Below are positions 45,743 through 55,300 of a stretch of 64,000 bases of DNA, piece by piece. A model generated the notes under the pieces. That model saw only the letters and a program-made list of their open reading frames with translations, was not told the DNA's origin and made no database searches. The translations under genes and the position numbers were made by a program. Positions within the stretch are counted from its first letter, which is position 1, and every line of letters starts with the position of its first letter. Origin of the DNA: Butyrivibrio sp. (lineage in GTDB: Bacteria > Bacillota > Clostridia > Lachnospirales > Lachnospiraceae); the NCBI GenBank assembly GCA_015056655.1, contig SVFV01000002.1:62001-126000 (forward strand). Reading direction: 5' to 3'.

Positions 45743-47482
45743 ATGAAAATTTCCACTCTTATAAGTAAATTTACACTAAAGGCCTCTGTTTGCGCAGCTG
45801 CTGCGGTTTTGGCGCTTTTCCCAGTTAAGGCAAGTGCTGTCGAAACTGTTTCACTTCCTGTGACAGGCACATACGAGCAGACAAGTGCGAGGCAGATGAT
45901 AAACAAAATAAATGCGTTCAGAACAAGTGGAACCGCATGGTATTGGAATGAAGGCAATACTACGCAGGTTCAGTGCGGAACGCTTCCTGCACTTACATAT
46001 GATTATAATCTTGAGCAGGCAGCCATGCTTAGGGCTATGGAGATTTCTGTTTACTATGATCATGCCAGACCAAATGGAACACGTTGTTTTACTGCATATT
46101 CGCATTATGCTGCAGCGGAGAATATAGCTGCTGGTTTTACAACTGCTGACAGTGTTTTTGAGGCATGGAAAGAGGAAGATGAATACTATAGTGGACAGGG
46201 ACACAGAAGGAATATGCTTTCAGATAGCGTTACCGCAGTTGGAATAGGACACGTAATACGTGGAGGTAAGCATTTCTGGGTGCAGGAATTCCGATCACCA
46301 ACAGGCTCTACTACTGTCACAACTGTGACAAATGGCAGTAAAACACTCATGATTGATGTGGAGAAATCAAAGTTAACTGCCTCCCTCGGATTTAAGGAGG
46401 CCAATACTTCTCGTGGAATTTATCCTGGGGACACGCTGGATCTGTCAGATTTGGCAGAAATGGTATATTATGGCGAGGCAAGCTACTGGAATCTGCCTAT
46501 TCCTATGCCACTTAATTCAGCAGTTACTGTTTCTTCTGATTCTCCTGCGACGATTTCCGGTAATACGCTTACAGCAACAGGAGCCGGTAATATAACTTTA
46601 TCGGCTGTAAGCTCATATACAGGGCAGACAATTACTTGCTCTGTAAAGGTGAATAGATATAGTCTTTATTACGCTGATTGCAGCATGGATTTTGATAATG
46701 AGTATACAGGGGAGCCTATTGAGCCCAAGCCAGTAATCACATATAATTCTAAAACTCTTGTCGAAAATGTGGATTACACCATGAGCTATAGCGATAATAC
46801 TGACGTTGGCTATGCATACTATAAGGTCACAGGTATTGGCAACTACACAGGCACAATAACAGGAGTTTTCTATATCAGCCCCAAAGCCATAACCAAGAGT
46901 ATGGTCAAACTGGATAAAGAAAGATATGAGTATAATGGCTCAGCTGTAGAACCGGTCGTAACAGTAACCTGCAATGGAAAAACACTTACTGATGGTACGG
47001 ATTATACGATTGCTTATGGTAACAATAATCGTGCAGGAACAGGATATGTTTATGTGACAGGTCATGGCAATTATGGTGGTAGTGTATCCGTAAGCTTTAC
47101 CATAACAAAGAAAGGCATGAAATCTGATGATTCCGATGCGGATGATTCTGAAGAAGGAACCTCAAAAACAGAGAAAAATGAGATAGTGACCTCAAAGCTT
47201 AAAACGCCATCCCTTTCAAAGCCTAAGCAGGGCAAAAAGAGCTTTACAGCCTCATGGAAGAAGGTTTCATCTGTAAGTGGCTACCAGCTTCAATATTCAA
47301 CAGACAAGAAGTTTAAGAAGTACACACTCAACACCTACAAGGGAAATAAAAAGACTAAGACTACCATCAAAAAGCTTAAGTCCAAGAAAACCTATTATGT
47401 CAGAGTCCGATCCTATAAGATCTCAAAGGGCAAGACCACCTATTCGAAGTGGAGTGGAGTAAAGAAGGTTAAGACGAAGTGA
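45743..47482 (+). CDS. Secreted CAP-domain (SCP/PR1-like) protein with Ig-like and FnIII repeats
   Basis: 579 residues. A signal peptide (AAAAVLALFPVKASA) precedes the CAP domain at about residues 45-185. CAP blocks include NLEQAAMLRAMEISVYYDHARPNG, AAENIAAGFTTADSVFEAWKEE and HRRNMLSDSVTAVGIGHVI. A bacterial Ig-like domain follows at about 190-300. Two repeats of about 80 residues share the block YNxSKTLxxxVDYTxSY...GxGNYTGTITGVFYI. A lysine-rich linker (DSDADDSEEGTSK) and a fibronectin-III domain near residue 480 with KKTYYVRVRSYK end it. No sortase motif is present. Likely a surface or secreted protein of unknown role. Confidence 0.9.
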   Translation: MKISTLISKFTLKASVCAAAAVLALFPVKASAVETVSLPVTGTYEQTSARQMINKINAFRTSGTAWYWNEGNTTQVQCGTLPALTYDYNLEQAAMLRAMEISVYYDHARPNGTRCFTAYSHYAAAENIAAGFTTADSVFEAWKEEDEYYSGQGHRRNMLSDSVTAVGIGHVIRGGKHFWVQEFRSPTGSTTVTTVTNGSKTLMIDVEKSKLTASLGFKEANTSRGIYPGDTLDLSDLAEMVYYGEASYWNLPIPMPLNSAVTVSSDSPATISGNTLTATGAGNITLSAVSSYTGQTITCSVKVNRYSLYYADCSMDFDNEYTGEPIEPKPVITYNSKTLVENVDYTMSYSDNTDVGYAYYKVTGIGNYTGTITGVFYISPKAITKSMVKLDKERYEYNGSAVEPVVTVTCNGKTLTDGTDYTIAYGNNNRAGTGYVYVTGHGNYGGSVSVSFTITKKGMKSDDSDADDSEEGTSKTEKNEIVTSKLKTPSLSKPKQGKKSFTASWKKVSSVSGYQLQYSTDKKFKKYTLNTYKGNKKTKTTIKKLKSKKTYYVRVRSYKISKGKTTYSKWSGVKKVKTK

Positions 47483-47625
47483 ATTTATTTAATCCCTCGA
47501 TGCAGAAACCTTGCATTTACTACGGATTATTATAAAATGATTGAGTACGATTAAATTCGGAATAAATGTTCAGCCTGTGGGCAATCTCCTAATAATTCCA
47601 CGGTTGGAAGAAAGAGGTACTATAT

Positions 47626-49137
47626 ATGAATCAGACAACACAGGAAAAGCTTGAATTAGTTAGAAATATAGAGAAAGAAGCTGCCATTTACGCACATGCA
47701 GCAGCTGTTCTCAGCTATGACCAGGAAACCATCTGCCCTATTAAAGGTATGGAGGAGCAGGGTGAAGTAACTGCGTTCATGGAAAACCAGGCATTTAAGC
47801 TCGAGAAAGACGAAAAGTTCATCGAGGCTGCAGAATACCTTTATGAGCATAAGGATGAGCTTGAAGAATTCGATAGAGCTATGGCAGAGCAGCTTCATCG
47901 CAACTATATGAAGCGCAAGAATATCACTGCTGAGAAGCAGATGGAGATCTCCCTTACTTACAACAAAGCATTTGTAGACTGGTCAAATGCCAGAAATGCT
48001 TCTGATTTCTCAATGTTTAAGGAATCCCTTACAAAGGTTCGCGATATCAACAAGGAGATTGTAGCTCTTAGAACCGACAGAACTACAAAGACTGTCTATG
48101 ATGAGCTTCTTGACGATTATGAAGCAGGCATTTCTTCTGAAAAGATCGATGAATGCTTCGAAAAGTGCAAGAAAAGACTCATTCCTCTTCTTAAGAAAAT
48201 CATGAATAGCAAAAAGCAGATCCGCAGAGACTTCATGTCCATAGAGGTTACTGACGAACAGCAGGCTAAGATGGCAAGATGGCTCCTTGAGACAATGAAT
48301 TTTGACCTTGAAAGAGGTGCATTCACAACATCTGAGCACCCCTTTACAAGCGGCCTTGGCAAGGATGACACCCGCGTAACAACTCACTACTATCCTACAA
48401 ACTTTGCAGGAAGCATCTACTCAATAGTTCACGAAGGTGGACACGCTCTGTTTGACAGTCTTCAGCCCAGAGAGAACTATGAGCACTTCATTACAGGCGG
48501 AAAAACCATGGGAATGCATGAGTCTGTTTCCAGAATGTACGAGAACAGAATCGGCAGATCTAAGGAATTCGTTCATCTGATCTATCCCAAGGTTTGTGAA
48601 GTATTCCCTCAGGTAATGAAAGGTGTTTCAGAAAACGAGCTATATGAAGCCCTTAACATAGCTGAGCCTTCACTTATCAGAACAGAAGCTGACGAGCTTA
48701 CCTACACATTCCATATCATCATCAGATATGAGATTGAAAAGGCTCTTTTAGACGGAGATCTCGCTATAGATGATGTTCCAAAGATGTGGAACGAGAAATA
48801 CAAGGAATACCTTGGAATCGAGCCTGATTGCGATAGAGACGGCGTACTTCAGGATGTACACTGGACATTTGGATTTGGTTATTTCCCTGCTTACGCAATC
48901 GGAAATATGTACAATGCTATCTACTACAACCGCATGAAGAATGAAATTGATATCAATTCACTGGTTGCAAAGGGTGATTTTGCTACTATCAATAACTGGA
49001 TGAAGGAAAATGTATTTAAGAAGGCTGATCGCCTTACTCCTTCTGAATGGCTTATGGATATCACTGGAAAGGACCTTTCCGCTGATGAATTCCTCGATTA
49101 CCTTGAGGCTAAATATACAGAGCTTTACGAACTCTAA
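47626..49137 (+). CDS. M32 family carboxypeptidase (carboxypeptidase Taq)
   Basis: 503 residues, the family length. The zinc motif HEGGH is in SIVHEGGHALFDSLQPRE, with the family blocks MGMHESVSRMYENRIGRS (third ligand Glu), HIIIRYEIEKALLDGDL and DVHWTFGFGYFPAYAIGN. The ribosome site is AGAGG. It removes C-terminal residues from peptides in the cytosol. Followed by the AEC transporter after 19 bases, so co-transcribed. Confidence 0.95.
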   Translation: MNQTTQEKLELVRNIEKEAAIYAHAAAVLSYDQETICPIKGMEEQGEVTAFMENQAFKLEKDEKFIEAAEYLYEHKDELEEFDRAMAEQLHRNYMKRKNITAEKQMEISLTYNKAFVDWSNARNASDFSMFKESLTKVRDINKEIVALRTDRTTKTVYDELLDDYEAGISSEKIDECFEKCKKRLIPLLKKIMNSKKQIRRDFMSIEVTDEQQAKMARWLLETMNFDLERGAFTTSEHPFTSGLGKDDTRVTTHYYPTNFAGSIYSIVHEGGHALFDSLQPRENYEHFITGGKTMGMHESVSRMYENRIGRSKEFVHLIYPKVCEVFPQVMKGVSENELYEALNIAEPSLIRTEADELTYTFHIIIRYEIEKALLDGDLAIDDVPKMWNEKYKEYLGIEPDCDRDGVLQDVHWTFGFGYFPAYAIGNMYNAIYYNRMKNEIDINSLVAKGDFATINNWMKENVFKKADRLTPSEWLMDITGKDLSADEFLDYLEAKYTELYEL

Positions 49138-49156
49138 TTAAAAAGCGGAGTGTATT

Positions 49157-50110
49157 ATGAATTTTTTACCTGTCTTTGCCAAAATGGTGGAGCTGTTTCT
49201 AATAGTGATTATCAGCTATGTAGCCGCCAGATTTGGTGTTATGAACCGCACCGTTAAGGCGTCGCTTAGCAAAATAATACTTAATATTTCCCTGCCCTGC
49301 ACAATACTAGCATCTGTTGCATCGGCAAAGGATTTTCCCACAGGACCACAGCTTGCAAAACTGCTTGCAGTCTCATTTTCAAGCTATCTTGTGCTCTATA
49401 TACTCGCAAAGATTACAGGTGTTATTTTAGGATTTAAGGGAAAACAGAGAGGCGCAGCTGAATTTGGAATCATGTTCTGTAACGTTGGTTTCATTGGCTA
49501 TCCTGTTACTCAGGCCATTTTTGGCAATGATTCACTCCTGTACACAACCATGTTCAACCTGCCCTTCAATCTTTTGTGCTATTCACTTGGCGTATCGATG
49601 ATAACTGGTGGAAGCGAAAAAAAGAACAACGAAGAAAAAACCAATTATTTAGAGAAATTGAAGTCAATTCTTCTGACTCCTGCCATGATAGCGAGCATAG
49701 TTGCTCTGATCATGGCACTTGCGCAGGTTAAGCCTCCTGTACTCCTTGGAGATACTTTCACCATAGTAGGTGGAATCACAACTCCCGGAGCACTTCTGGT
49801 AATAGGCGCTGCCCTTGCTGAAATGCCTGTTAAAGATATGTTCTCAAACGCCAAAGCGTATATTTATACTCTTATTTCAGTCATTATTACGCCGCTTATT
49901 ATCTTTGCAACCTACAGGCCATTTACAGCGGATGATCCGCTGCTCCTTGGCGTTGCAGTTATAATCAGTGCTATGCCTGTTGCAACAGCAGGAACCATGC
50001 TTTGTGTAGAATATGGTGGCGACGAAAAGCTAATGGCGCAGGTTACCTTTTTAACCACCGTCATATCTGTTATTACCATTCCACTGTTGGCAGTACTTTT
50101 GCCTTCATAA
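49157..50110 (+). CDS. AEC-family (auxin efflux carrier-like) transporter
   Basis: 317 residues, ten hydrophobic segments, GGAG before the ATG. Blocks include LSKIILNISLPCTILASV, the EFGIMFCNVGFIGYPV segment and ISAMPVATAGTMLCVEYGGDEK. The family (TC 2.A.69) carries organic acids and related solutes. Co-transcribed with the M32 peptidase and closed by a strong terminator. Substrate not deducible. Confidence 0.92.
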   Translation: MNFLPVFAKMVELFLIVIISYVAARFGVMNRTVKASLSKIILNISLPCTILASVASAKDFPTGPQLAKLLAVSFSSYLVLYILAKITGVILGFKGKQRGAAEFGIMFCNVGFIGYPVTQAIFGNDSLLYTTMFNLPFNLLCYSLGVSMITGGSEKKNNEEKTNYLEKLKSILLTPAMIASIVALIMALAQVKPPVLLGDTFTIVGGITTPGALLVIGAALAEMPVKDMFSNAKAYIYTLISVIITPLIIFATYRPFTADDPLLLGVAVIISAMPVATAGTMLCVEYGGDEKLMAQVTFLTTVISVITIPLLAVLLPS

Positions 50111-50135
50111 GCGTAAATATGGTTAATACAGAGCA

Positions 50136-50176
50136 TAAAAAAACGCAATCCTGGTAATCACCAGAATTGCATTTTT
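50136..50176. terminator. Bidirectional terminator between convergent genes
   Basis: AAAAAAACGCAATCCTGGT and ACCAGAATTGCATTTTT pair as GCAAT(C/A)CTGGT with A- and T-runs on both ends. It lies between the AEC gene and the lipoprotein gene, which ends two bases after it. Confidence 0.88.
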
Positions 50177-50177
50177 G

Positions 50178-50849
50178 TTAAAATCCGAAATTATCCAGGC
50201 TGAACTCCTTGCCGGTTCTGTCTTCATAAATTTCATCAAAATCTTTTCCCTGATCCTTTGGATCAAAATCCACATCCTTCGCATGAGACTTCATAGCATT
50301 ATCATCTGGCAATATCTCATAAGCTATATTGTGCTGAAGCCATTCATACGCCATATCTTCCGCTGTTCTATACGACGCCATGTCACTGCCATGAATAGGG
50401 TGCTCATCAATGAGCGCCTGGCAGATTATATAGTTATCATCGACATTTGTAATCTTGTAGGAATCTAATATTTTCCAATTGTCCTCCGTGTAAATAGCGG
50501 AGAATTCCTCATCCCCATAGGTGAAGGTATAGTGTTTACCATCTCCTGTATCTGTAAGATTAACATCCTCAGTAGATGAAAGAAGTCCCTGTCCTTCTTC
50601 GCGGGCTTGAACCTCGTCAATAAGCTCATCAAAATCTGTCGATTCCGCCTTATCATTCACAAAATCTTTAAGCTCATCCTTGGCCACAGAGGCTTTACCA
50701 TCTTTTATATTAGAAACCGTTTCCTTGACCTCTGAGAGGGTTTCTTTGCTGCTTTTTAGCGAATCCTTTATCTCAGATACTTCACTGCATGCAGCAAGCA
50801 TAAAAACGGCCATAATAGCCAAAATCACGCTAGTAATTCCTTTTTTCAA
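50178..50849 (-). CDS. Lipoprotein of unknown function
   Basis: 223 residues. The start is TTG at 50849, overlapping the stop of the esterase gene as TTGA; GGAGTTGG is upstream. The lipobox is FMLAAC. After it comes a coiled-coil-like region (EVSEIKDSLKSSKETLSEVK). Then a small alpha/beta domain (YTFTYGDEEFSAIYTEDNWKILDSY) and a tail (DQGKDFDEIYEDRTG) follow. No family recognised. Translational coupling to the CE2-like gene suggests they are made together. Confidence 0.8.
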   Translation of the reverse strand: MKKGITSVILAIMAVFMLAACSEVSEIKDSLKSSKETLSEVKETVSNIKDGKASVAKDELKDFVNDKAESTDFDELIDEVQAREEGQGLLSSTEDVNLTDTGDGKHYTFTYGDEEFSAIYTEDNWKILDSYKITNVDDNYIICQALIDEHPIHGSDMASYRTAEDMAYEWLQHNIAYEILPDDNAMKSHAKDVDFDPKDQGKDFDEIYEDRTGKEFSLDNFGF

Positions 50850-51994
50850 AATCCCAACTCCTTAATTTTTTTCACAAGACGTTCCGATGCATTCTTGTGT
50901 GACTTATGTCCCGGGTGGCTTCTTGATCCAAAACCATCTCCTTCAGTAGCTTGAAGCTGCACATAATATGCGTTGGTATCACCGGATTTTGCAACATATT
51001 CTTCAACTGCGCCAGAGAGAATCTCTCTCATCTGCTGGTCTATGTGCTCTGCCTCCTGTCCCAGCATTCCATAAGCCCATATTATCTTTGCATTTGGGTT
51101 TTTCTCCCTTATAAGTGTTATAAAGTTAACTGCTGATTTCTTTAAAAACTCAATATCTTTTGCAGGAATAAAGCCCTTTTCATCGCGGTTATGATCATTG
51201 TTAAAATTCATCTGCTCCGCGTTTAAATGCCCGTTATCTGTGTATGCTCCGACATCATTCGTGCCAAGATTAACAACTACCACATCAGGCCTAAAGCCAT
51301 TAAAATCCCATTTTTCATGGAATCCGTTATCTTTTGCCATATCTCCTGGAACTATGCCACAAATCTGCTCATAGTAAAGAGGCATGCGCTCCATGGGGTT
51401 TCCATACCATGACCAGCAAAAGCCCCATCCACTCTGGCTATACACGTTATAATCAGCCTTTAACGCACTTGCTGTCATATACGCATAATTATCTACTACA
51501 TCAAAGCATGAACTGTTCCAGTCCATCTCATCATGGGGGCCTATTCCGCCCTCTCCTGATGTAATACTGTCACCAATAAACTCGATTCTCATTGCAGGTT
51601 CGCCAATTTCCTCAAAGGTTCCATCAGCAAATATCGCCTCAATTTGAATCATAGTCTTCTGATCTCCGGGCATAGCCGGTGTATCTCGAATTATTCTGAT
51701 ATTTCTTACAGGTGCTTCCATTCCTGCAGCTGTTTCTGTACTGTTCCAGATAGTAATCTCATGAACGCCCTTTTCAAGAGGTCTCTTCTGATAGCGAACA
51801 CCATTTACGATCACGCTAATCCAGGGCTCAAATACGTTGTAATCTGCTTTGTATCTGATTCTAAGAGCACTACCCTTATAGTTCATCTCTATGCCTGATG
51901 CCGTCCAGAGTAATGAAAGCGGATCCTTTTTACCAGTCGTTCTCCCATGAATCTTAATGTTTTCTATGTCTGATATTTTGTATTCTTTAAGCAT
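50846..51994 (-). CDS. CE2-like SGNH/GDSL esterase with N-terminal beta-sandwich
   Basis: 382 residues. The ATG at 51994 has GGAGGTAGGAA upstream; a GTG at 52012 is weaker. Residues 1-135 form a jelly-roll (MNYKGSALRIRYKADYNVF, VNGVRYQKRPLEKGVHEI). The SGNH domain carries the Ser in IEFIGDSITSGEGG, Gly and Asn in NLGTNDVG and the His in SHPGHKSHKNAS. This is the CE2 acetyl-xylan-esterase plan, like Est2A of Butyrivibrio. No signal peptide, so likely cytosolic deacetylation of oligosaccharides. It is distant from the xylan cluster here. Confidence 0.85.
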   Translation of the reverse strand: MLKEYKISDIENIKIHGRTTGKKDPLSLLWTASGIEMNYKGSALRIRYKADYNVFEPWISVIVNGVRYQKRPLEKGVHEITIWNSTETAAGMEAPVRNIRIIRDTPAMPGDQKTMIQIEAIFADGTFEEIGEPAMRIEFIGDSITSGEGGIGPHDEMDWNSSCFDVVDNYAYMTASALKADYNVYSQSGWGFCWSWYGNPMERMPLYYEQICGIVPGDMAKDNGFHEKWDFNGFRPDVVVVNLGTNDVGAYTDNGHLNAEQMNFNNDHNRDEKGFIPAKDIEFLKKSAVNFITLIREKNPNAKIIWAYGMLGQEAEHIDQQMREILSGAVEEYVAKSGDTNAYYVQLQATEGDGFGSRSHPGHKSHKNASERLVKKIKELGF

Positions 51995-52111
51995 TTTCCT
52001 ACCTCCAAGCACATTTATAATGATTTTAATATCATATAGGAAAATATTAAAGCCTTAATTTTTGATGTCTATACATCATAACATCATGTTGTGCTAACAT
52101 CAAAATGAATC

Positions 52112-54592
52112 TTATCTATTTAAGCTTTCCAGAATTTTCTTTTCGTACTTTTTCTGAAGGCGCATTGTCTGCTCTACAATATCATTTTCATCATCAAAAT
52201 AACTGATATATCCCTGCAAAGACTGAGCCTTCTGCTGGAGTGTCTTTGAATGGCTCCAGATCAGGATCGCGGATTTTCCCTTTCCATTCTTTGCCTCCTG
52301 AATCAGATTGGCAGCTGCACTATTTCCATCGAAAGCAACAACAAGGGACGGACGTCTCTCGAATATTTCGTAGTTAAAGCTCTTATAGATTCCCATGCCC
52401 TCAGCTTCTGTAGAAACACGAATACTAACCCCTGCATTTTTGAGCTTTGCGCTCTCCTTTTTGGATATGAGCGAAGGAACAACAGAATAAATCCTAAATC
52501 CCTTCTCATTGTGCTCCAATAGATATTTCTCGTAGCCTGAAAGCTTATAGCCAATAACAAAAACCACTTCATCCGGATTAAGGTAATCAAGCAGAGCGTC
52601 CATTTGCTTAGCGCCTTCAGCTGTCACTCTGGTTGACCTGCTCTCGGTATTAAAGCTTCCACCAAGCAATACAACCGGGAATCTGTCCCAAGGAAGCTCT
52701 CTTATCTGATCCTTAAGCTCCTCGTTAGTATCCATCTTTTTAACGCCAGCGCCCACGCTCTTGGATATCTTAACTGTCTTCATTTTTTCAAGGAGGACCT
52801 CTCCCATGTCACGCCCCTTAAGCATTGCATAAAACGCTGCCTTCTTTTCTGAATAGGCGGCCTGGTTACTCTCGATAATTCCACTCTCTGCTTCCTTCAT
52901 CTGACGTAGTTCATCCTCAGTAAGGTCCAGCATTTTTGCAAGAGATAACTGTTCATCAATTGAGCCCGTGCCATATAAAGCAGCTCCGTCAGTACCCTGA
53001 ACACAGCGGATACCATGCTTTAAATAGTACTTTAGAGGGTGATTTTCCAGTGAATTGAGGTTGTTCAGGCGAACATTACTTGTAATCTGGAACTCCAGCA
53101 CCACATTGTTTTCTTTTAACTGCTTCAGCACCTCTTTTCCCTTTTTCGATCTGGGAGAATAGGAGTAAAGGCCATGCCCCAGTCTCATCTGTGGCATAGG
53201 CTGACCAGGCAAAAGAAAGTCCTTAACACAGGCTATACTATGAGCTATATTGTCCTTCTGGCTGTCATTTTCGCCTGCATGTACACGGATTACAAATGAA
53301 GGGTCTATAGCAGCAAACTTTACAAGTTCCTTAAATACAGGACGTAAAGTAATGATATCGTTGATTTCTTCTCCTACAAAGTCGCAGCCAGCCACATAAG
53401 GATCAAGGAAAGTGGCACGAAGAACCTCAAGGTTCTGTTCAAGATAATTCGAAGGCGTAACCGCATCTTTTACGATAGTCAATGGAATTCTTCGAATCGC
53501 AGCCAGGAACCTTATCATTACACCCGTTTCCTGGTAGATTTTGGGCATGACATCATGTACCTGTCTGAGCATTTCTATGGATTCATATTTTTTGACTAGT
53601 GTAGTATCACTTATCTCAGCGTAGCAAACTCCCTGCCTTTTATAATTTCTGGCAATCCACAGGAGCTTATCCTGGAAAATGGTATTATTGCAGTAATCTG
53701 CGCTCTCTTTGTCCCTGAGCATCTGCTTCAATGTGTTTTTGACATCTTCGTCAGGAATCTGATTTATGCTGTGAAGCTCTATCTTTTCCTCACTTTCTAC
53801 ACCTTTTGCAAAAACATATCGATAGAGATAAACCTTCTCAAGATTTGTGAAAACCGCCTGTCCATCCTTTATAACAGCCAGTGAACCTCGTATTTTCACT
53901 ATATTCATCTCTGCATTATCGAGATTATTTAAAATTAAATCCGCAAAATTAATAAATGTATTATCGTTAATTCGTCTATCGAGATATTTTCCCTTTAACT
54001 GTGAGGATACAAACTGTCTGGCAACCTTCTCTCGCTGGGCATTTACCTTTTCCCATTGCTCATCAGTGAGCTTTAAATCCAGCTTTTTAACATAATAAAG
54101 TGGATACCTTATCTGATGATATATTCCAAGAGCGATCAGTATATCTCCCGGAAGATTTCCATTCATGTGCGTATGCAGATCAGCTCTGAATTTAAGATCC
54201 TTTTTTACGAAAGTTTTGAAAATTGTTTTTGATAAATCCAGCTTATAATCCTTTGTCTGGCTCATTAAAGTCTTGGCAATAGCCGGAATTGCTGCCTTCA
54301 TCTCTACTTTGCCATCAGGATAAATATTTGCGACATCTATGTCACCCAGCCTGAAAACATAAATGTCATTGTTGTCCGCATCAACAAAACAAGGCACCTC
54401 GCCCTTTATGACAAGCATGCCTTCTTCATTTTCTGAAATGGGAAGATTACATATCTTCGCCAGATTCCTTATTAAGTTCCCTGTGTGATGGTTTGGTGTT
54501 GAGAGCACATAATACAGCCTCTCCAAATCCTTGAAGAGACTGACTATCATATCCTTTTCTGTGTCTAGAAAAAAGCTTGTAAAATAGGTCAT
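52112..54592 (-). CDS. Adenosine-deaminase-like protein with C-terminal SLOG-like nucleotide-binding domain
   Basis: About 826 residues, more than twice a normal deaminase. I chose the ATG at 54592 with GGAAGG upstream. Residues 1-125 are not recognised. Residues 135-600 carry the amidohydrolase metal and catalytic motifs in order: RADLHTHMNG (His-X-His), VRVHAGE as VIRVHAGEND, LGHGLYSYSP, EFQITSNVRLNN and CVQGTDGAALYGTG. The usual Asp-Asp is Asp-Gly here. From about 615, VVLLGGSFNTESRSTRVTAEGA, VVPSLISKKESAKLK, EGMGIYKSFNYEIFERRPSL and VVAFDGNSAAANLI resemble a SLOG (DprA/LOG-like) Rossmann domain. It ends an operon with MgtC and the permease-kinase. Deamination of an adenine nucleoside or nucleotide is likely; the exact substrate and the sensory role are inference. 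Confidence 0.75.
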   Translation of the reverse strand: MTYFTSFFLDTEKDMIVSLFKDLERLYYVLSTPNHHTGNLIRNLAKICNLPISENEEGMLVIKGEVPCFVDADNNDIYVFRLGDIDVANIYPDGKVEMKAAIPAIAKTLMSQTKDYKLDLSKTIFKTFVKKDLKFRADLHTHMNGNLPGDILIALGIYHQIRYPLYYVKKLDLKLTDEQWEKVNAQREKVARQFVSSQLKGKYLDRRINDNTFINFADLILNNLDNAEMNIVKIRGSLAVIKDGQAVFTNLEKVYLYRYVFAKGVESEEKIELHSINQIPDEDVKNTLKQMLRDKESADYCNNTIFQDKLLWIARNYKRQGVCYAEISDTTLVKKYESIEMLRQVHDVMPKIYQETGVMIRFLAAIRRIPLTIVKDAVTPSNYLEQNLEVLRATFLDPYVAGCDFVGEEINDIITLRPVFKELVKFAAIDPSFVIRVHAGENDSQKDNIAHSIACVKDFLLPGQPMPQMRLGHGLYSYSPRSKKGKEVLKQLKENNVVLEFQITSNVRLNNLNSLENHPLKYYLKHGIRCVQGTDGAALYGTGSIDEQLSLAKMLDLTEDELRQMKEAESGIIESNQAAYSEKKAAFYAMLKGRDMGEVLLEKMKTVKISKSVGAGVKKMDTNEELKDQIRELPWDRFPVVLLGGSFNTESRSTRVTAEGAKQMDALLDYLNPDEVVFVIGYKLSGYEKYLLEHNEKGFRIYSVVPSLISKKESAKLKNAGVSIRVSTEAEGMGIYKSFNYEIFERRPSLVVAFDGNSAAANLIQEAKNGKGKSAILIWSHSKTLQQKAQSLQGYISYFDDENDIVEQTMRLQKKYEKKILESLNR

Positions 54593-54607
54593 TGCGCAAC
54601 CTTCCAT

Positions 54608-55300
54608 TTAAATTTCTTCAACGTAGTTTACAAATTCCTGCTCACTAAGGAAGGTAATTACCTCCCTGTGAGGTCTGTTTTTATCAAGATCCACATCAAT
54701 AATAATTGCCACATCCGAAGGCTGCAGGGTTTTTTCCTTGCTCTTGGATATACTGCTGATGCTATATCCCATGCCATTGATGCATCTGCTAAGCCTGCCA
54801 ACTCCGCCTTCCTTGTCCACCTCGACATATATGCTCATATATTTGCTGTGTTCTTCAACTGCTGTACTTACATGCATCAGAGCCACATTTGCAATCATTA
54901 TTAAGATAAAACAAACTGTTCCTATCATCAGATAGCCGCCGCCGAGAGCCATTCCCATGCAGGCAGTAACCCATAATGATGCAGCTGTCGTAAGTCCTTT
55001 TATCTGCTTTCTACCAGTGACAAGTATTGTTCCAGCTCCCAGAAAGCCTATTCCACTGACTACGCCTGCGGGAATTCTGCTGACATCAGCGTTCATTCCA
55101 GGAATCTGAGCCAGATATATGTTAAGAGCTGTTGCCACCGCTGAACCCAGACTTACCAGAGCAAAGGTCTTAATTCCTGCACTGTGCTTTGTATAAATCC
55201 TCTCCCATCCGACAAGGCTTCCAAAAACAAGTGCAAGAACAAGTCTTAATGCCACCGCTATATCATTTGAACTATCCAAAAAATCCAGTAATCCTATCAT
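54608..55300 (-). CDS. MgtC/SapB-family membrane protein
   Basis: 230 residues. The start at 55300 overlaps the kinase stop as ATGA. Four to five helices are followed by a cytosolic ACT-like C-terminal domain (MSIYVEVDKEGGVGRLSRCI). Diagnostic blocks are LVLALVFGSLVGWERIYTKHSAGIKTFALVSLGSA and GIGFLGAGTILVTG. MgtC proteins inhibit the F-type ATP synthase and affect Mg2+ and phosphate homeostasis in Salmonella. Placement between a polyphosphate-related gene cluster member and a deaminase is in line with an adenylate/phosphate balance role; that is inference. Confidence 0.9.
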   Translation of the reverse strand: MIGLLDFLDSSNDIAVALRLVLALVFGSLVGWERIYTKHSAGIKTFALVSLGSAVATALNIYLAQIPGMNADVSRIPAGVVSGIGFLGAGTILVTGRKQIKGLTTAASLWVTACMGMALGGGYLMIGTVCFILIMIANVALMHVSTAVEEHSKYMSIYVEVDKEGGVGRLSRCINGMGYSISSISKSKEKTLQPSDVAIIIDVDLDKNRPHREVITFLSEQEFVNYVEEI

